Assembly (NCBI GenBank): GCA_964058845.1
Contig: CAXKVR010000006.1
Span: forward strand, 124,001 to 188,000
Length of the DNA: 64,000 nucleotides
Source of the DNA: Carex sylvatica
Lineage: Eukaryota > Streptophyta > Magnoliopsida > Poales > Cyperaceae
Direction of reading: 5' to 3'
The notes under the pieces are model-generated. The model was not told where the DNA came from. It saw only the letters and a list, made by a program, of their open reading frames with translations, and ran no database searches. The position numbers were made by a program, and so were the translations under genes. Shown here in pieces: positions 21,908 to 30,974 of this stretch (its first letter is position 1; each line of letters opens with the position of its first letter).

Positions 21908-22336
21908 CAATATCAGGATCGGTTCTTTAGTAAGGAACCGATCCTGATAAGCATCAGGATCGGTTCTGAGGTTTGAACCGATCTTGATACTTTTTTAATA
22001 CGTTTTTAAATTTAAAAAAAAAACGGGGCCTTTAATAGAGTATCAAGATCGGTTCAAACCTCAGAACCGATCCTGATGCTTATCTGGATCGGTTCTTTAG
22101 TAAGAAACCGATCCAGATAAGAATCAGGATCGGTTCTGAGGTTTGAACCGATCTTGATACTCTAAACGTTTTTAAATTTAAAAATAAAACGGTGCCTTTA
22201 ATAGAGTATCAAGATCGGTTCAAACCTCAGAACCGATCCTGATTCTTATCTGGATCGGTTCCTTACTAAAGAACCAATCCAGATAGATATTAGTATCGGT
22301 TGTTTCATATAACCGATCCTGATAGGCCGATCCTGA
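21908..22336. repeat. Right subterminal GATCGGTT repeat array
   Basis: About 14 copies (by eye) of GATCGGTT/AACCGATC in inverted pairs, in units of the form CAAGATCGGTTCAAACCTCA ... followed by a mirrored pair. They differ from the left array, which uses TATCTGGATCGG as its main arm, but match the internal cluster. Confidence 0.85.
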
Positions 22337-22353
22337 TTCCTGTTTTTCCACTA

Positions 22354-22356
<3 letters not shown>

Positions 22357-22392
<36 letters not shown>

Positions 22393-22881
22393 CTTCCACT
22401 TATCAAGGTTTTGTAATTGAATCAACTTGTAACTAACAGTAGCCTACATGTACATTGTTAGCGACAATTAATCCTTTTGTAAGACTAAATACAAGACGTC
22501 CATTTGTTAGATATAAATTAAGACACTCAATTTGCAAGTTGTGATGGCGTTCGATTTTGATCGCAAATTGTAATATCGAACAGTGAGACACCCAATTAAA
22601 TCATAGGAAAATGATAAGGTCATGATGGGAAAATATAAATTAAGGAATATTCAATTTTAAGTAATTAACTCTATTAATAAACAAAACAATAAAATTAGAG
22701 TTAAGAGATATATTACATACAATAAAGAATAACTGAAGATGTTTTTTGATGTCCCATTAGCGTTAACACTTTGAGAATGATTATTGAACTTGGTATAATG
22801 TAACATCTCAATTTTCGAGCACATGAAATTAAGTTTATCTAACTTGAAGTAAAGCGATTTTAAAATAGTAATGTGGGTTTT
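22357..22881. other. TA microsatellite and non-coding flank
   Basis: (TA)n at about 22355-22391 is the CACTA target and continues the repeat seen at 10871-10880. The rest up to 22881 shows no gene. Confidence 0.6.
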
Positions 22882-24763
22882 TGTTGAGTATTTTGTATAT
22901 ATATTTTATGCTTGTTTTTATACTCGTTTAACTTTTAAATTTATAAACCTTAATACCCAAAGAATTGTTGATTGCAAGCGCACAACATATCCTTGTAGTA
23001 CTTGAGGTATCGATTCACATAAAATATGGACAATTACTAGGTTCCTACTTTATCAACTAATTTCAGATTAATAAAAAGAAGTAAGTGTAATAAAATATAA
23101 TAGGGATTTTGTTTAAGTAATTCTAAGTTGGGTTCAATACCCGAGAATAAGAAATTGTAAACAATAGATATAAATAAAATAAAGAAAATAAAGATTGGTT
23201 TGCTTTCAAGTTAAGGAGATCTAGGGGTATTTGGTCTACAATCCCTTGTTAATTCTATCTATTCGGTATTTGTTTAAATTCATGTATAATTTGATGAGGT
23301 TTCTAACCTAATATGTCATTAAGGGTTACTTTCGTGAATTAATAATGTGCCTAAGCAATTTGGCTTCACAGTTACGTCATTCATCCTAGCTACCTAGACC
23401 ATAAGCTCTTGTTAGTCTCTCCTCTCCTCAAATATTGGTACTTCACAGTTACGTCTTTCACCAAGTTCCTAACCCTAATTTATGTAGTTCTGGCTTAGAT
23501 TACAAATTGGTTAGATCCTAATCCAAACCTAAGGTATTTGCATTCATAATTTGGTACTCTCATCTCGTCCTAACTACTTTGGTTCTTTCGAATCCAAAGC
23601 GGAACTACATCGATTTTAAGTACTAATTATGTAATTAACACAAATGATAAATCTTAGAAATTAACATCAAATCTCATAAAATAATCATAATAAAAATAAA
23701 TAACCGAATAAGATAAAATTAAATAAGTTCATGCATTTACCTAAACCCCTAGAAAGAGATCTACTCTCTCTTGAAGAGATCCATTACAAAAGTTGGCAAA
23801 AATAAGAAGGAATGAAATAAAGAAACAGTTACACCCTTTATTGACTCAAGGATCTCAATCTTGCCGAAATCTTTCTTGGACCTTTTTCTCCTTCCTAGAA
23901 AAGCTTCAGGAACTTCAAGAAATTCTGTCGGTTTATCGCTATATTGTATGAAAATTGGCATGCACTTAGGGGTGAGAGAGAGAGAGAGAGAGAGAGTTCT
24001 GTATTGAATGAAAAATGAACCCCCCCTTATATAGCAAAAGACTATGCTCAATTTAGAGGCTAAAAGGTGGGGTTAGTGGGTGCTATATTTGCCTTGTTTT
24101 CCTGGACTGATGTGTCCAAATTTAGCTGTTAAAACATGTCCCTAGCTCGCTAAAAATAGAAACCATGTTGAAAATGTGTAATTCTGGCTGCACTGGCTCT
24201 AAACCTTCCTTTTTTTAACTCTGAAAAATTGACCAAGTGTTGAGTGTGGGTGGTTGGGCCGCACTGACATCCAGTGCGTCCGCACTCTGCATGAGTACGG
24301 GTGGATGACCCGCACTGGATCGAAATTTCCTTTTTTACCATTATGAAAATCCTGCATATTACTCTCAGTGCGTCCGCACTGGATTTTGGTGCGGATGGAT
24401 GACCCGCACTGAAGCATGTGCTGTGCAGTTTCTGAAATCTGCTAAGTTCTGAGTGCGGTTGGGGTGATCCGCACTGGATCTGAGTGCGAACGCATTAGGC
24501 TCGGATTTTTTTCTGTGAACTGCTGAGATGCTGAAAATTTGGCTAAGTGCTGAGTGCGTCTGCACTGTCTGTGAGTGCGGATGGCTGACCCGCACTAAGA
24601 GGTATTTTCTTCAATTTTCATATTTTCCTGTATTTTAAAGCCAAACAACCGCAGTAACTTGATTCTAGGTATATTCTATTAACTTTATATTCAAAATACA
24701 AGATATTTGATTTATTTTATGATAAAAACTAGATTGAATTGTGTATATAATTTATGCTTATCA
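22882..24763. mobile_element. Solo LTR with perfect GTTTT target duplication
   Basis: The 1882-bp segment begins TGTTGAGTATTTTG and ends TTTATGCTTATCA. GTTTT stands on both sides (22877-22881 and 24764-24768). There is no gag or pol frame. It contains at least five imperfect units built on GAGTGCG..CGCACT and GTGCGG..GACCCGCACT at about 24240-24600. The CAAGCGCA and GAGGTATCGATTC motifs near 22975-23020 have counterparts in the solo LTR at 986 (CAAGCGCA, GGGGTGTCGAT), so the two are related but distinct. A 96-codon minus-strand frame (23761-24051) is not supported as a gene. Confidence 0.85.
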
Positions 24764-24803
24764 GTTTTCGAGTATATTTAATAACTTTTGTATTTTAAAA
24801 TTC

Positions 24804-25249
24804 GAGTAGAACTAGGGTGTTCTTAAGCTCACCAAAGTATTGGTGAGCTTAACTCCAAAACTCATTATATCGGTTTCAAATGACGAATCCGAACCGTTGA
24901 AATCCGCCTATCTTACGAGTGATACGTCTACATGTCAAAAAACGTTCAAAAAATGAATGCAGTAATATTAATTTATTAACCTTCTCATTTTGACCAATTG
25001 ACTTCATATTAAATTAATTCGAATGTTAAAATTTTCACATGTAGACGCATCACTCATAAGGTAGGTGGGTTTTAACGGTTTGGATTCGTTATTTAAAACT
25101 GATTTAATGAATTTTGGAGTTAAGCTCACCAACTCATAAGGTAGGTGGGTTTTAACGGTTTGGATTCGTTATTTAAAACTGATTTAATGAATTTTGGAGT
25201 TAAGCTCACCAAATACTTTGGTGAGCTTAAGAACACCCTAGTTCTACTC
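24804..25249. mobile_element. MULE-type MITE with 9-bp target duplication
   Basis: Termini GAGTAGAACTAGGGTG and CACCCTAGTTCTACTC are perfect mirrors and continue into TTCTTAAGCTCACCAAAGTA. Flanks TTAAAATTC (24795-24803) and TTAAAATCC (25250-25258) match at 8 of 9 bases, as for Mutator-like elements. The right arm has a tandem duplication of about 76 bp (about 25055-25130 and 25131-25206). Non-coding. A diverged relative of the right arm lies at 43190-43368. Confidence 0.8.
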
Positions 25250-25258
25250 TTAAAATCC

Positions 25259-25550
25259 TAATGTCTCAATTTTTGAATATTAGAATATGTCACGTAATTC
25301 AAGAATAGTTATATAGTAGTTATAATATGTTAAGAATTATTTTGAATTTTTGTCAATTAAAATGAGTAGTTATTTTAAAATTAAATGATTGTAGAGTAAG
25401 GAGTGAATATATATGTTTTGATTTTATTTTGAAATGTTGTAAACTTTATTTGACGATATATTAATTAGAAAAGTTGGTATTTTACAATTAAAGGTAAATC
25501 TTTAAACAAGTTTGATTTTAGTGAAACTCATTGATCAATATATATATATA
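25259..25550. other. AT-rich non-coding DNA
   Basis: Nothing recognisable. It ends in a TA microsatellite that holds the next foldback element. Confidence 0.6.
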
Positions 25551-25956
25551 GGAATATGCTAATATGCTATACGTAGCATAGAGGGCCTCCCTGCAATGGC
25601 TCAATATTCGACTTTTCAAAATTCTAACGGTCGATCCAAACCGTTCATCTTGTTCTCCATATTAATATGTCTTTGGAGACCAAATTTTATATTTTTTGGA
25701 ATTTGTTTACTATTTTTTTAGATTTATTGAAAATCGCTGTTTTCAGCAAATTTGGACCATAAAAAAATAGCGATTTTCAATAAATCTAAAAAAAATAGTA
25801 AAAAAATTCCATAAAATGTAAAATTTGGTCTCCAAACACATATTAATATGGAGAACAAGATGAACGGTTCAGATAGACCGTTAGGATTTTAAAAAGTCAA
25901 ATATTGAGCCGTTGCACGGAGGCCCTCTATGCTACGCATAGCATATTAGCATATTT
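25551..25956. mobile_element. Foldback element, AATATGCTAATATGCTA family
   Basis: The left end GAATATGCTAATATGCTA..GTAGCATAGAGGGCCTCC mirrors the right end near 25918-25955. The core carries TTGGAGACCAAATTTTATAT, an internal palindrome (AATCGCTGTTTTCAGC...), and TTTGGTCTCCAA. TA repeats flank both sides. First of five in a row. Confidence 0.8.
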
Positions 25957-25980
25957 ATATATAGATATATATATATATAT

Positions 25981-26392
25981 ACTAATGTGCATTCGTATGC
26001 ATATGAGCTGAGATACATACAGTTCAAATTTGAAATTTAAAAATCCAAAATGTCGATCTGAATCGTTCATCTTGTTCTCCATATTAATATGTGCTTGGAG
26101 ACCAAATTTTACATTTTTCTGAATTTTTTTACTATTTATTAAGCCACTTTGAAAATTGTTGATCCAATGGTGGCTGCACAAAACAGTAAAATCAGCAGTC
26201 ACCGTTGGATTAACAATTTTCAAAGTGGCTTAATAAATAGTAAAAAAAATTCATAAAAACATAAAATTTGGTCTCCAATCACATATTAATATGGAGAACA
26301 AGATGAACGGTTCAGATCGACTTTTTGAATTTTGAAATTTCAAATTTAGACCGTATGTATTTCGGCCCATATGCATACAAGTGCACATTAGT
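25981..26392. mobile_element. Foldback element, ACTAATGTGCATTCGTATGC family
   Basis: The left end ACTAATGTGCATTCGTATGC mirrors GCATACAAGTGCACATTAGT on the right. The shared core follows (GTGCTTGGAGACCAAATT), with a central palindrome GATCCAATGGTGGCTG.../CACCGTTGGATTAAC and the return core. Set in TA repeats. Second of five. Confidence 0.8.
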
Positions 26393-26409
26393 CACACTAT
26401 ATATATATA

Positions 26410-26838
26410 GAGGTTGGCTACTCTATTTCCATAAGCATATGAGGGTATATGCTTATAAGTCATTTTTTCATTTTCAAAATCTAAAAAGTCGATCTGAACA
26501 GTTAGATATGATTTCTATATTGAAATGTGCTTGGAGACCAAATTTTACATTTTTTTGATTTTTTTTTTTTACTATTTATTAAGCTACTTTGAAAATCGTT
26601 GATCCAACAGTGGCTTAACAAAATAGTAAAATCAGAAGTCACTGTTGGATCAGCGATTTTCAAAGTGGCTTAATAAATAGTAAAATAATTCATAAAAATG
26701 TAAAATTTGGTCTCCAAGCACATTTCAATATAGAGATCACATCTAACGGTTCATATTGACTTTTTGGATTTTGAAAATGAAAAAATGACTTATAAGCATA
26801 TACCCTCATATGCTTATGAAAGTAGAGTAGCCAACATC
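26410..26838. mobile_element. Foldback element, GTTGGCTACTCTA family
   Basis: The left end GAGGTTGGCTACTCTATTTC mirrors GTAGAGTAGCCAACATC. The inner module is CATAAGCATATGAGGG plus GCTTATAAGTCATT, then the common core. Same family as 582-985, whose right end it helps define. Third of five. Confidence 0.8.
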
Positions 26839-26858
26839 TATATATATATATATATATA

Positions 26859-27274
26859 GAGTACGGCTACCATACATTGCAATGCATAGGCACCTTTGTG
26901 CATTGGACTATAAATCACGGATTCAAAGTCCAAATAACCGATCCAAACCGTTCATCTTGTTCTCCATATTAATATGTGCTTGGAGACCAAATTTTATATT
27001 TTTTGGAATTTGTTTACTATTTATTAAGTCACTTTGAAAATCACTGATCCAACGGTGCCTTTTGATTTTACTGTAACTGTTGGATCAGCGATTTTCAATG
27101 TGGCTTAATAAATAGTAAAAAAATTCCAAAAAATGTAAAATTTGGTCTCCAAGCACATATTAATATGGAGAACAGATGAACAGTTTGGATCGGTCATTTG
27201 GACTTTGAATATGGTAATTTATAGTCCAATGCACAGAGGTGCCTATGCATTGCAATGTATGGTAGACTTACTCT
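26859..27274. mobile_element. Foldback element, GGCTACCATACATTGCAATG family
   Basis: The left end GAGTACGGCTACCATACATT is mirrored by GCATTGCAATGTATGGTAG near 27247-27265. The second module is GCACCTTTGTGCATTGGACT with its mirror. The common core lies between. Fourth of five, with TA/CT repeats on each side. Confidence 0.8.
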
Positions 27275-27300
27275 CTCTCTCTATATATATATATATATAT

Positions 27301-27673
27301 GAGATGGACTTGGGTGAGCCATGACTCACCAAGCGTTTGTACTCCACACCGTATTTTTATTTTAAAAGTTCAAACGACCAATTCGAACCGTTAGATGTGA
27401 TCTCTATATTGAAATGTGCCTAGAGACCAAATTTTATATTTTTTGAAATTTTTTTACTATTTATTAAGCATTTTTTGAAAATCATCAGCAATTTTAAAAA
27501 ATGTTTAATAAATAGTAAACAAATTTCAAAAAATATGAAATTTGGTCTCCAAGCACATTTCAATATGGAGAACAAGGTGAACGGTTCGGATCGGTTATTT
27601 GAATTTTCAAAATTGTTAAAATGAGCTATGGCTCACCAACACGAAATAAGTTATAACTCATTTTAGTCCAACT
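27301..27673. mobile_element. Foldback element, GAGATGGACTTGGGTGAGCC family
   Basis: The left end GAGATGGACTTGGGTGAGCC loosely mirrors the right end (GAGTTGGACT when reversed), with TGACTCACCAA against GGCTCACCAA inside. The core is shorter but has the same TGGTCTCCAAGCACATTTCA. Fifth of five. Confidence 0.7.
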
Positions 27674-27689
27674 CTATATATATATATAT

Positions 27690-28694
27690 AGTTATAGAAA
27701 CACTTGTCCAACTAAATTCAGAACCGTTAGATAAGCTTATAGATGTCAAATTCAAAGACAGATCCTGATTAATGCGATGTTGGGTGAGTGGAGTCCACTC
27801 TGAACTGAAGGGGACGACTCGCTCAATAATGAGCAATATTTTCTCTGTGGACAAGTCCAGTTTTCCTTTAAAAGCTGAGGTGATTTCCAGTGCCTCGGTA
27901 ATTCGGACGAAATGAAGCATTCATTATGAATCTGAGAGTGCGCGTGGGGTCCACTCTGATTAATGCAATGGTGAGTGGAGTCCACTCTTAATTTCACTCC
28001 ATTTCATAAGAAAGGATAAGTCCAGTTACTCTCTAAAAACACATGTATGTGATTGGTTTCTCTTTCTCCAGTGCTGCTTAATCCGTAGAAAACCAAGAAA
28101 ATGAGCCCAAGAGACAGCGAGGGAGGGGACCCATCTATGGAGACAAAAGATTGTGGTAGGGCTCCTATAAGAAAGATTGTGGAAATTTACTCTTCATTTA
28201 TAAATGTCTAATACTATTTTATTATTTCATGATTGATAAATGATAATGATTTTGAGAAACATATTTTGTACATTAAGTATTTTAGGTTTTGAGTTTGGGT
28301 TTGTAAATTTTCTTGAATTTATTTTAGTTTATTCGTGATTTTTAGAAATTTATTTGGGTATATTAGCTTTTTTCTAGTTTTTATGGAATTTATTTGAATT
28401 TATTCGGAGTTTTCCAAGGCTATAAGGGCAGTTTTGTAATTTCTAACTTCTCAGGGAACTTTGGTTAAATATCTGAGATTCCTTCAATGGTTTCTGAACT
28501 TGTTGAGGGGTTATTGGTAATTTTTAATTCATGAGGGCTTCTGGATATTTCATTTCTATTATTCTCAAACCTATATATATATTCCATTCTCATTCTTAAA
28601 GGCCCCAATAACTCCTAATAAGAATTGAGACAAACCATCTATCCCTGCACCTCATCGTTAATTACTCAGTAAACATTTTATACAATTTAAAGAG
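27690..28694. other. Non-coding stretch with GGAGTCCACTCT repeats
   Basis: GAGTGGAGTCCACTCT occurs near 27786 and 27973, and GGGGTCCACTCTGATTAATG near 27946. These palindromic motifs suggest a small unclassified element. From about 28560 to 28694 the DNA probably held the promoter and leader of the NLR fragment. No gene is seen. Confidence 0.4.
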
Positions 28695-28877
28695 ATGGCT
28701 CAGACTACCGTTAACCTTGTTCTTGTCAAGCTGGCCGATGCCCTAGTTCAAGAAGCACTCATTCTTCACGGGGTACATGAGAAGGTCAAGTGGGTTCAAG
28801 ACCAGCTCGAATGGATCCAGTGTTTCTTGAAAGATGCAGATACAAAACGACACAAAGATAAAAGGCTAAAAAAGTAG
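28695..28877 (+). pseudogene. Truncated NLR, Rx_N coiled-coil fragment
   Basis: A 60-codon frame starts MAQTTVNLVLVKLADALVQE and contains VKWVQDQLEWIQCFLKDADT. This is the N-terminal Rx_N domain of CC-type plant immune receptors (CNLs). The domain is cut after about 60 residues, where sequence shared with the upstream flank of DUF247 copy 3 begins (AGTTATGAATTTAATTA; 49965 onward). NB-ARC and LRR parts are absent. It is either a junction product of the segmental duplication or a relic. The short product is unlikely to act as a receptor. Confidence 0.75.
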
Positions 28878-29193
28878 TTATGAATTTAATTAATTAGGAA
28901 GACTTAACTTTCTCTGCATTCCCTGAGCATTACGTGGCTCACTGTTAGACCTAATTTATTTCAGGAAAGAGTTTTCAATAATGCAAGGGCTATGTTGAAA
29001 AGAAGCATTTTTATTTTCTTATGCATGAAAGGCTCAAGGTTATGTATGCACAATAATTAGAAGAGAGCTGGTGAAGGTCCTATCTTCCAGCTCAGCGTGA
29101 TGGTGCCACACTAATGATCAATATAAATACAAATGATAGAGGTCGTTTTGTTCAAGTTCAACCAAAACTCTTCCATTCACCAAAAAAATATTA
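28878..29193 (+). promoter_or_regulatory. Promoter region of DUF247 copy 2
   Basis: Shared with 49965-50108 and 50964-51170 upstream of copy 3. TATAAATA at 29122-29129 lies 72 bp before the ATG. The leader GTTTTGTTCAAGTTCAACCA and CCATTCACCAAAAAAATATT is near-identical in all copies. Confidence 0.6.
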
Positions 29194-30699
29194 ATGGAAG
29201 AAATCCAGATAGTTGTAGATGTCGAGACCTCTCATCTGTCATCAGAATCAATGCAACTTGAAGCCTCTCCTTTGCAACAAGCCCCGGTAGTTGTAGATCT
29301 CAAAGCCTCTCTGCAACGTGAACTTGACACATTATGGGCCAATACGGATGAGGCGAAGAACTTTACAATCTTTCGCACACCACATAACATTTCCAAAAGC
29401 AAGAAAAATCTCTTCGAGCCCTCCGCTGTCTCCATCGGCCCATTCCACCATGGTCAAAAGCACCTCCGAGCCTTGGAGGAACAAAAAAGGCGGTTCTTGC
29501 AGGATTTCTTGTCCCGTTGGGACCCCATAAGTTTGGATCTCTGTATATCAAAGATGAAGTTGCTAGAAACGAGAACACGGAAGTGTTATAATGAGACGTT
29601 TGATGATCTTGACAGCAACGCATTTGTCAAGATGATGCTGCTTGACGGATGCTTTGTGCTCGAGTACTTTTTCAAAATGTTAGAAAACGGTTCCATGTCT
29701 TTTGATGAGATTGGCTGGAATTCTAATTTCATACCGCGTGAGTTGCTAATTCTAGAGAACCAAATTCCCTTCTTTATAATTGATAAGTTGTACGAGATTG
29801 GTAATTTAAATAAAGCATTAGATAGAATGGTTTTTGTTAAATTTATTGCTTATATTTTTTTGTCCCGAATTCAAACCGTAGACCCCCTAGACTCCCTAGA
29901 CTCCCTAGTCTCCAAAATTCCAGACCCTCCAGCTGAAATTCATCATTTGGTCCATCTGTTTTACCACTCTTTAGTGCCCATCCCAGAGAAAGCAGTTGTA
30001 TTGAGTTCCAAATCATTTGATCTTACCAGAATACTTGGCACCAATAGAATCAAAGGTTTGTTCACAAGAAGATTTCCTCGTTCGAATTCACGAAGCTTGT
30101 CAGTGTCATTGCCGAATTCTGAAGGAAATATATCCTCGGCGGTGATCCCTTCTGCCACTGAGCTAAAACAAAAGGGTGTGAAATTCGCACCAAAGAGCAA
30201 CCCGAAACATATGCTCGACATATCATTTGAATATGGTGTCTTGAAAATCCCTAGAGTAGAAATCTACGATGTCACTAAGCCTATTTTCGCAAACCTTATG
30301 GCATTTGAACATTCCAAATATGGCAAAGAGATGTCACCCTTTACAAGGTTTGTATTTATTTTGGATGATCTAATCAACACACAAAATGATGTGACAATAC
30401 TACAAGAGTGTGGAATCATTGAGAACTGGCTAGGCAGTGAAGCGGAGTTGGCTGATTTCCTCAACCAGGTCACCGAAGGTTGTTATGGGGAGAGAGGTCA
30501 CTATTTAGCGGAATTACAAATGGAAGTGAAGAGATACAGTGAATCAAGCTGGAATAGGCAACGAGCAAAATTGATTCGTGATTACTTTAGCAGTCCGTGG
30601 TCAATAATTTCTCTCATCGCTGCATTGATACTTCTAGTTCTTACATGTGTACAATCTTTTTATGCAGTTTATGCCTACAAATACCCTCCGAGTTCATGA
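29194..30699 (+). CDS. DUF247 (UPF0481) membrane protein, copy 2
   Basis: Single-exon 501-residue DUF247 protein, very close to copies 1 and 3. It has SIGPFHHGQ, MLLDGCFVLEYF, LILENQIPFFIIDKLY, IIENWLGSEAELADFLNQVT and a C-terminal hydrophobic segment in SPWSIISLIAALILLVLTCV ending FYAVYAYKYPPSS. The N-terminus is longer than copy 1, with an inserted SSESMQLEASPLQQAPVV segment. The LENNSMS-type motif occurs once here (FKMLENGSMSFDE) but is doubled or near-doubled in the others. The frame is open, and the promoter and TATA box are conserved, so it is likely expressed. The DUF247 family is plant-specific, usually with one C-terminal membrane span. Biochemical function is unknown. Confidence 0.9.
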   Translation: MEEIQIVVDVETSHLSSESMQLEASPLQQAPVVVDLKASLQRELDTLWANTDEAKNFTIFRTPHNISKSKKNLFEPSAVSIGPFHHGQKHLRALEEQKRRFLQDFLSRWDPISLDLCISKMKLLETRTRKCYNETFDDLDSNAFVKMMLLDGCFVLEYFFKMLENGSMSFDEIGWNSNFIPRELLILENQIPFFIIDKLYEIGNLNKALDRMVFVKFIAYIFLSRIQTVDPLDSLDSLVSKIPDPPAEIHHLVHLFYHSLVPIPEKAVVLSSKSFDLTRILGTNRIKGLFTRRFPRSNSRSLSVSLPNSEGNISSAVIPSATELKQKGVKFAPKSNPKHMLDISFEYGVLKIPRVEIYDVTKPIFANLMAFEHSKYGKEMSPFTRFVFILDDLINTQNDVTILQECGIIENWLGSEAELADFLNQVTEGCYGERGHYLAELQMEVKRYSESSWNRQRAKLIRDYFSSPWSIISLIAALILLVLTCVQSFYAVYAYKYPPSS

Positions 30700-30772
30700 T
30701 GCTTAAATTTCACAGTACTATTCAGGGCTTTTAAATTGAACAAGAGAAAAGTGGCATTACTATGTATGTTAG

Positions 30773-30969
30773 TGTTAAAAATAATGGCTAGTTGTAGGAA
30801 ATAGTGTAATGTAATTAATAAGTTAGGAGATAGTGGTTAGTGGTTGTAATTAATAGTGCAATAGTTAGTTTTTTATTTCTTCTATAAATAGAGATATATG
30901 TAAAACAAATAATAAGATTGCAATAGTAAGTTGTTTTCTTTTATCTCTTCTCTCTTACAAAAATTAATA
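30773..30969. mobile_element. Small LTR-like insertion with GTTAG target duplication
   Basis: 197 bp beginning TGTTAAAAATAATGGC, containing CTATAAATAGAG and ending CTCTCTTACAAAAATTAATA. GTTAG flanks both sides (30768-30772 and 30970-30974). DUF247 copy 1 has the single, unfilled GTTAG at 4826-4830. Copy 3 carries the same insertion (52717-56063), so the insertion predates the split of copies 2 and 3. It looks like a solo LTR of a short copia/TRIM-type element, though the canonical terminal CA is not at the boundary. Confidence 0.75.
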
Positions 30970-30974
30970 GTTAG

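Larger units (their letters stand above)
10881..22356 (-). mobile_element. Complete CACTA (En/Spm, CMC) transposon
   Basis: The element is 11,476 bp. The left terminus reads CACTAGTGGAAAATAACGAA. The right terminus, reversed, reads CACTAGTGGAAAAACAGGAA. Over the first 30 bases, 27 match. Flanking ATA (10878-10880 and 22357-22359) fits the 3-bp target duplication of CACTA elements, but the site is a TA microsatellite, so this is weak. Both genes lie on the minus strand: a TNP2-type transposase (17353-20721) and a Transposase_24/Ulp1 gene (11708-14948). GATCGGTT motifs in inverted pairs fill both subterminal regions and a third, internal cluster. I see no frame-breaking change in either gene, so it could be autonomous. 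Confidence 0.92.

Noticed and set aside
23761..24051. 96-codon minus-strand frame as a gene
   Set aside because: Lies inside a solo LTR with a perfect target duplication; no family motif.
24150..24595. Overlapping frames with repeated His-Thr-Arg motifs
   Set aside because: Produced by the GTGCGG/CGCACT repeat array of the solo LTR, not by a protein gene.
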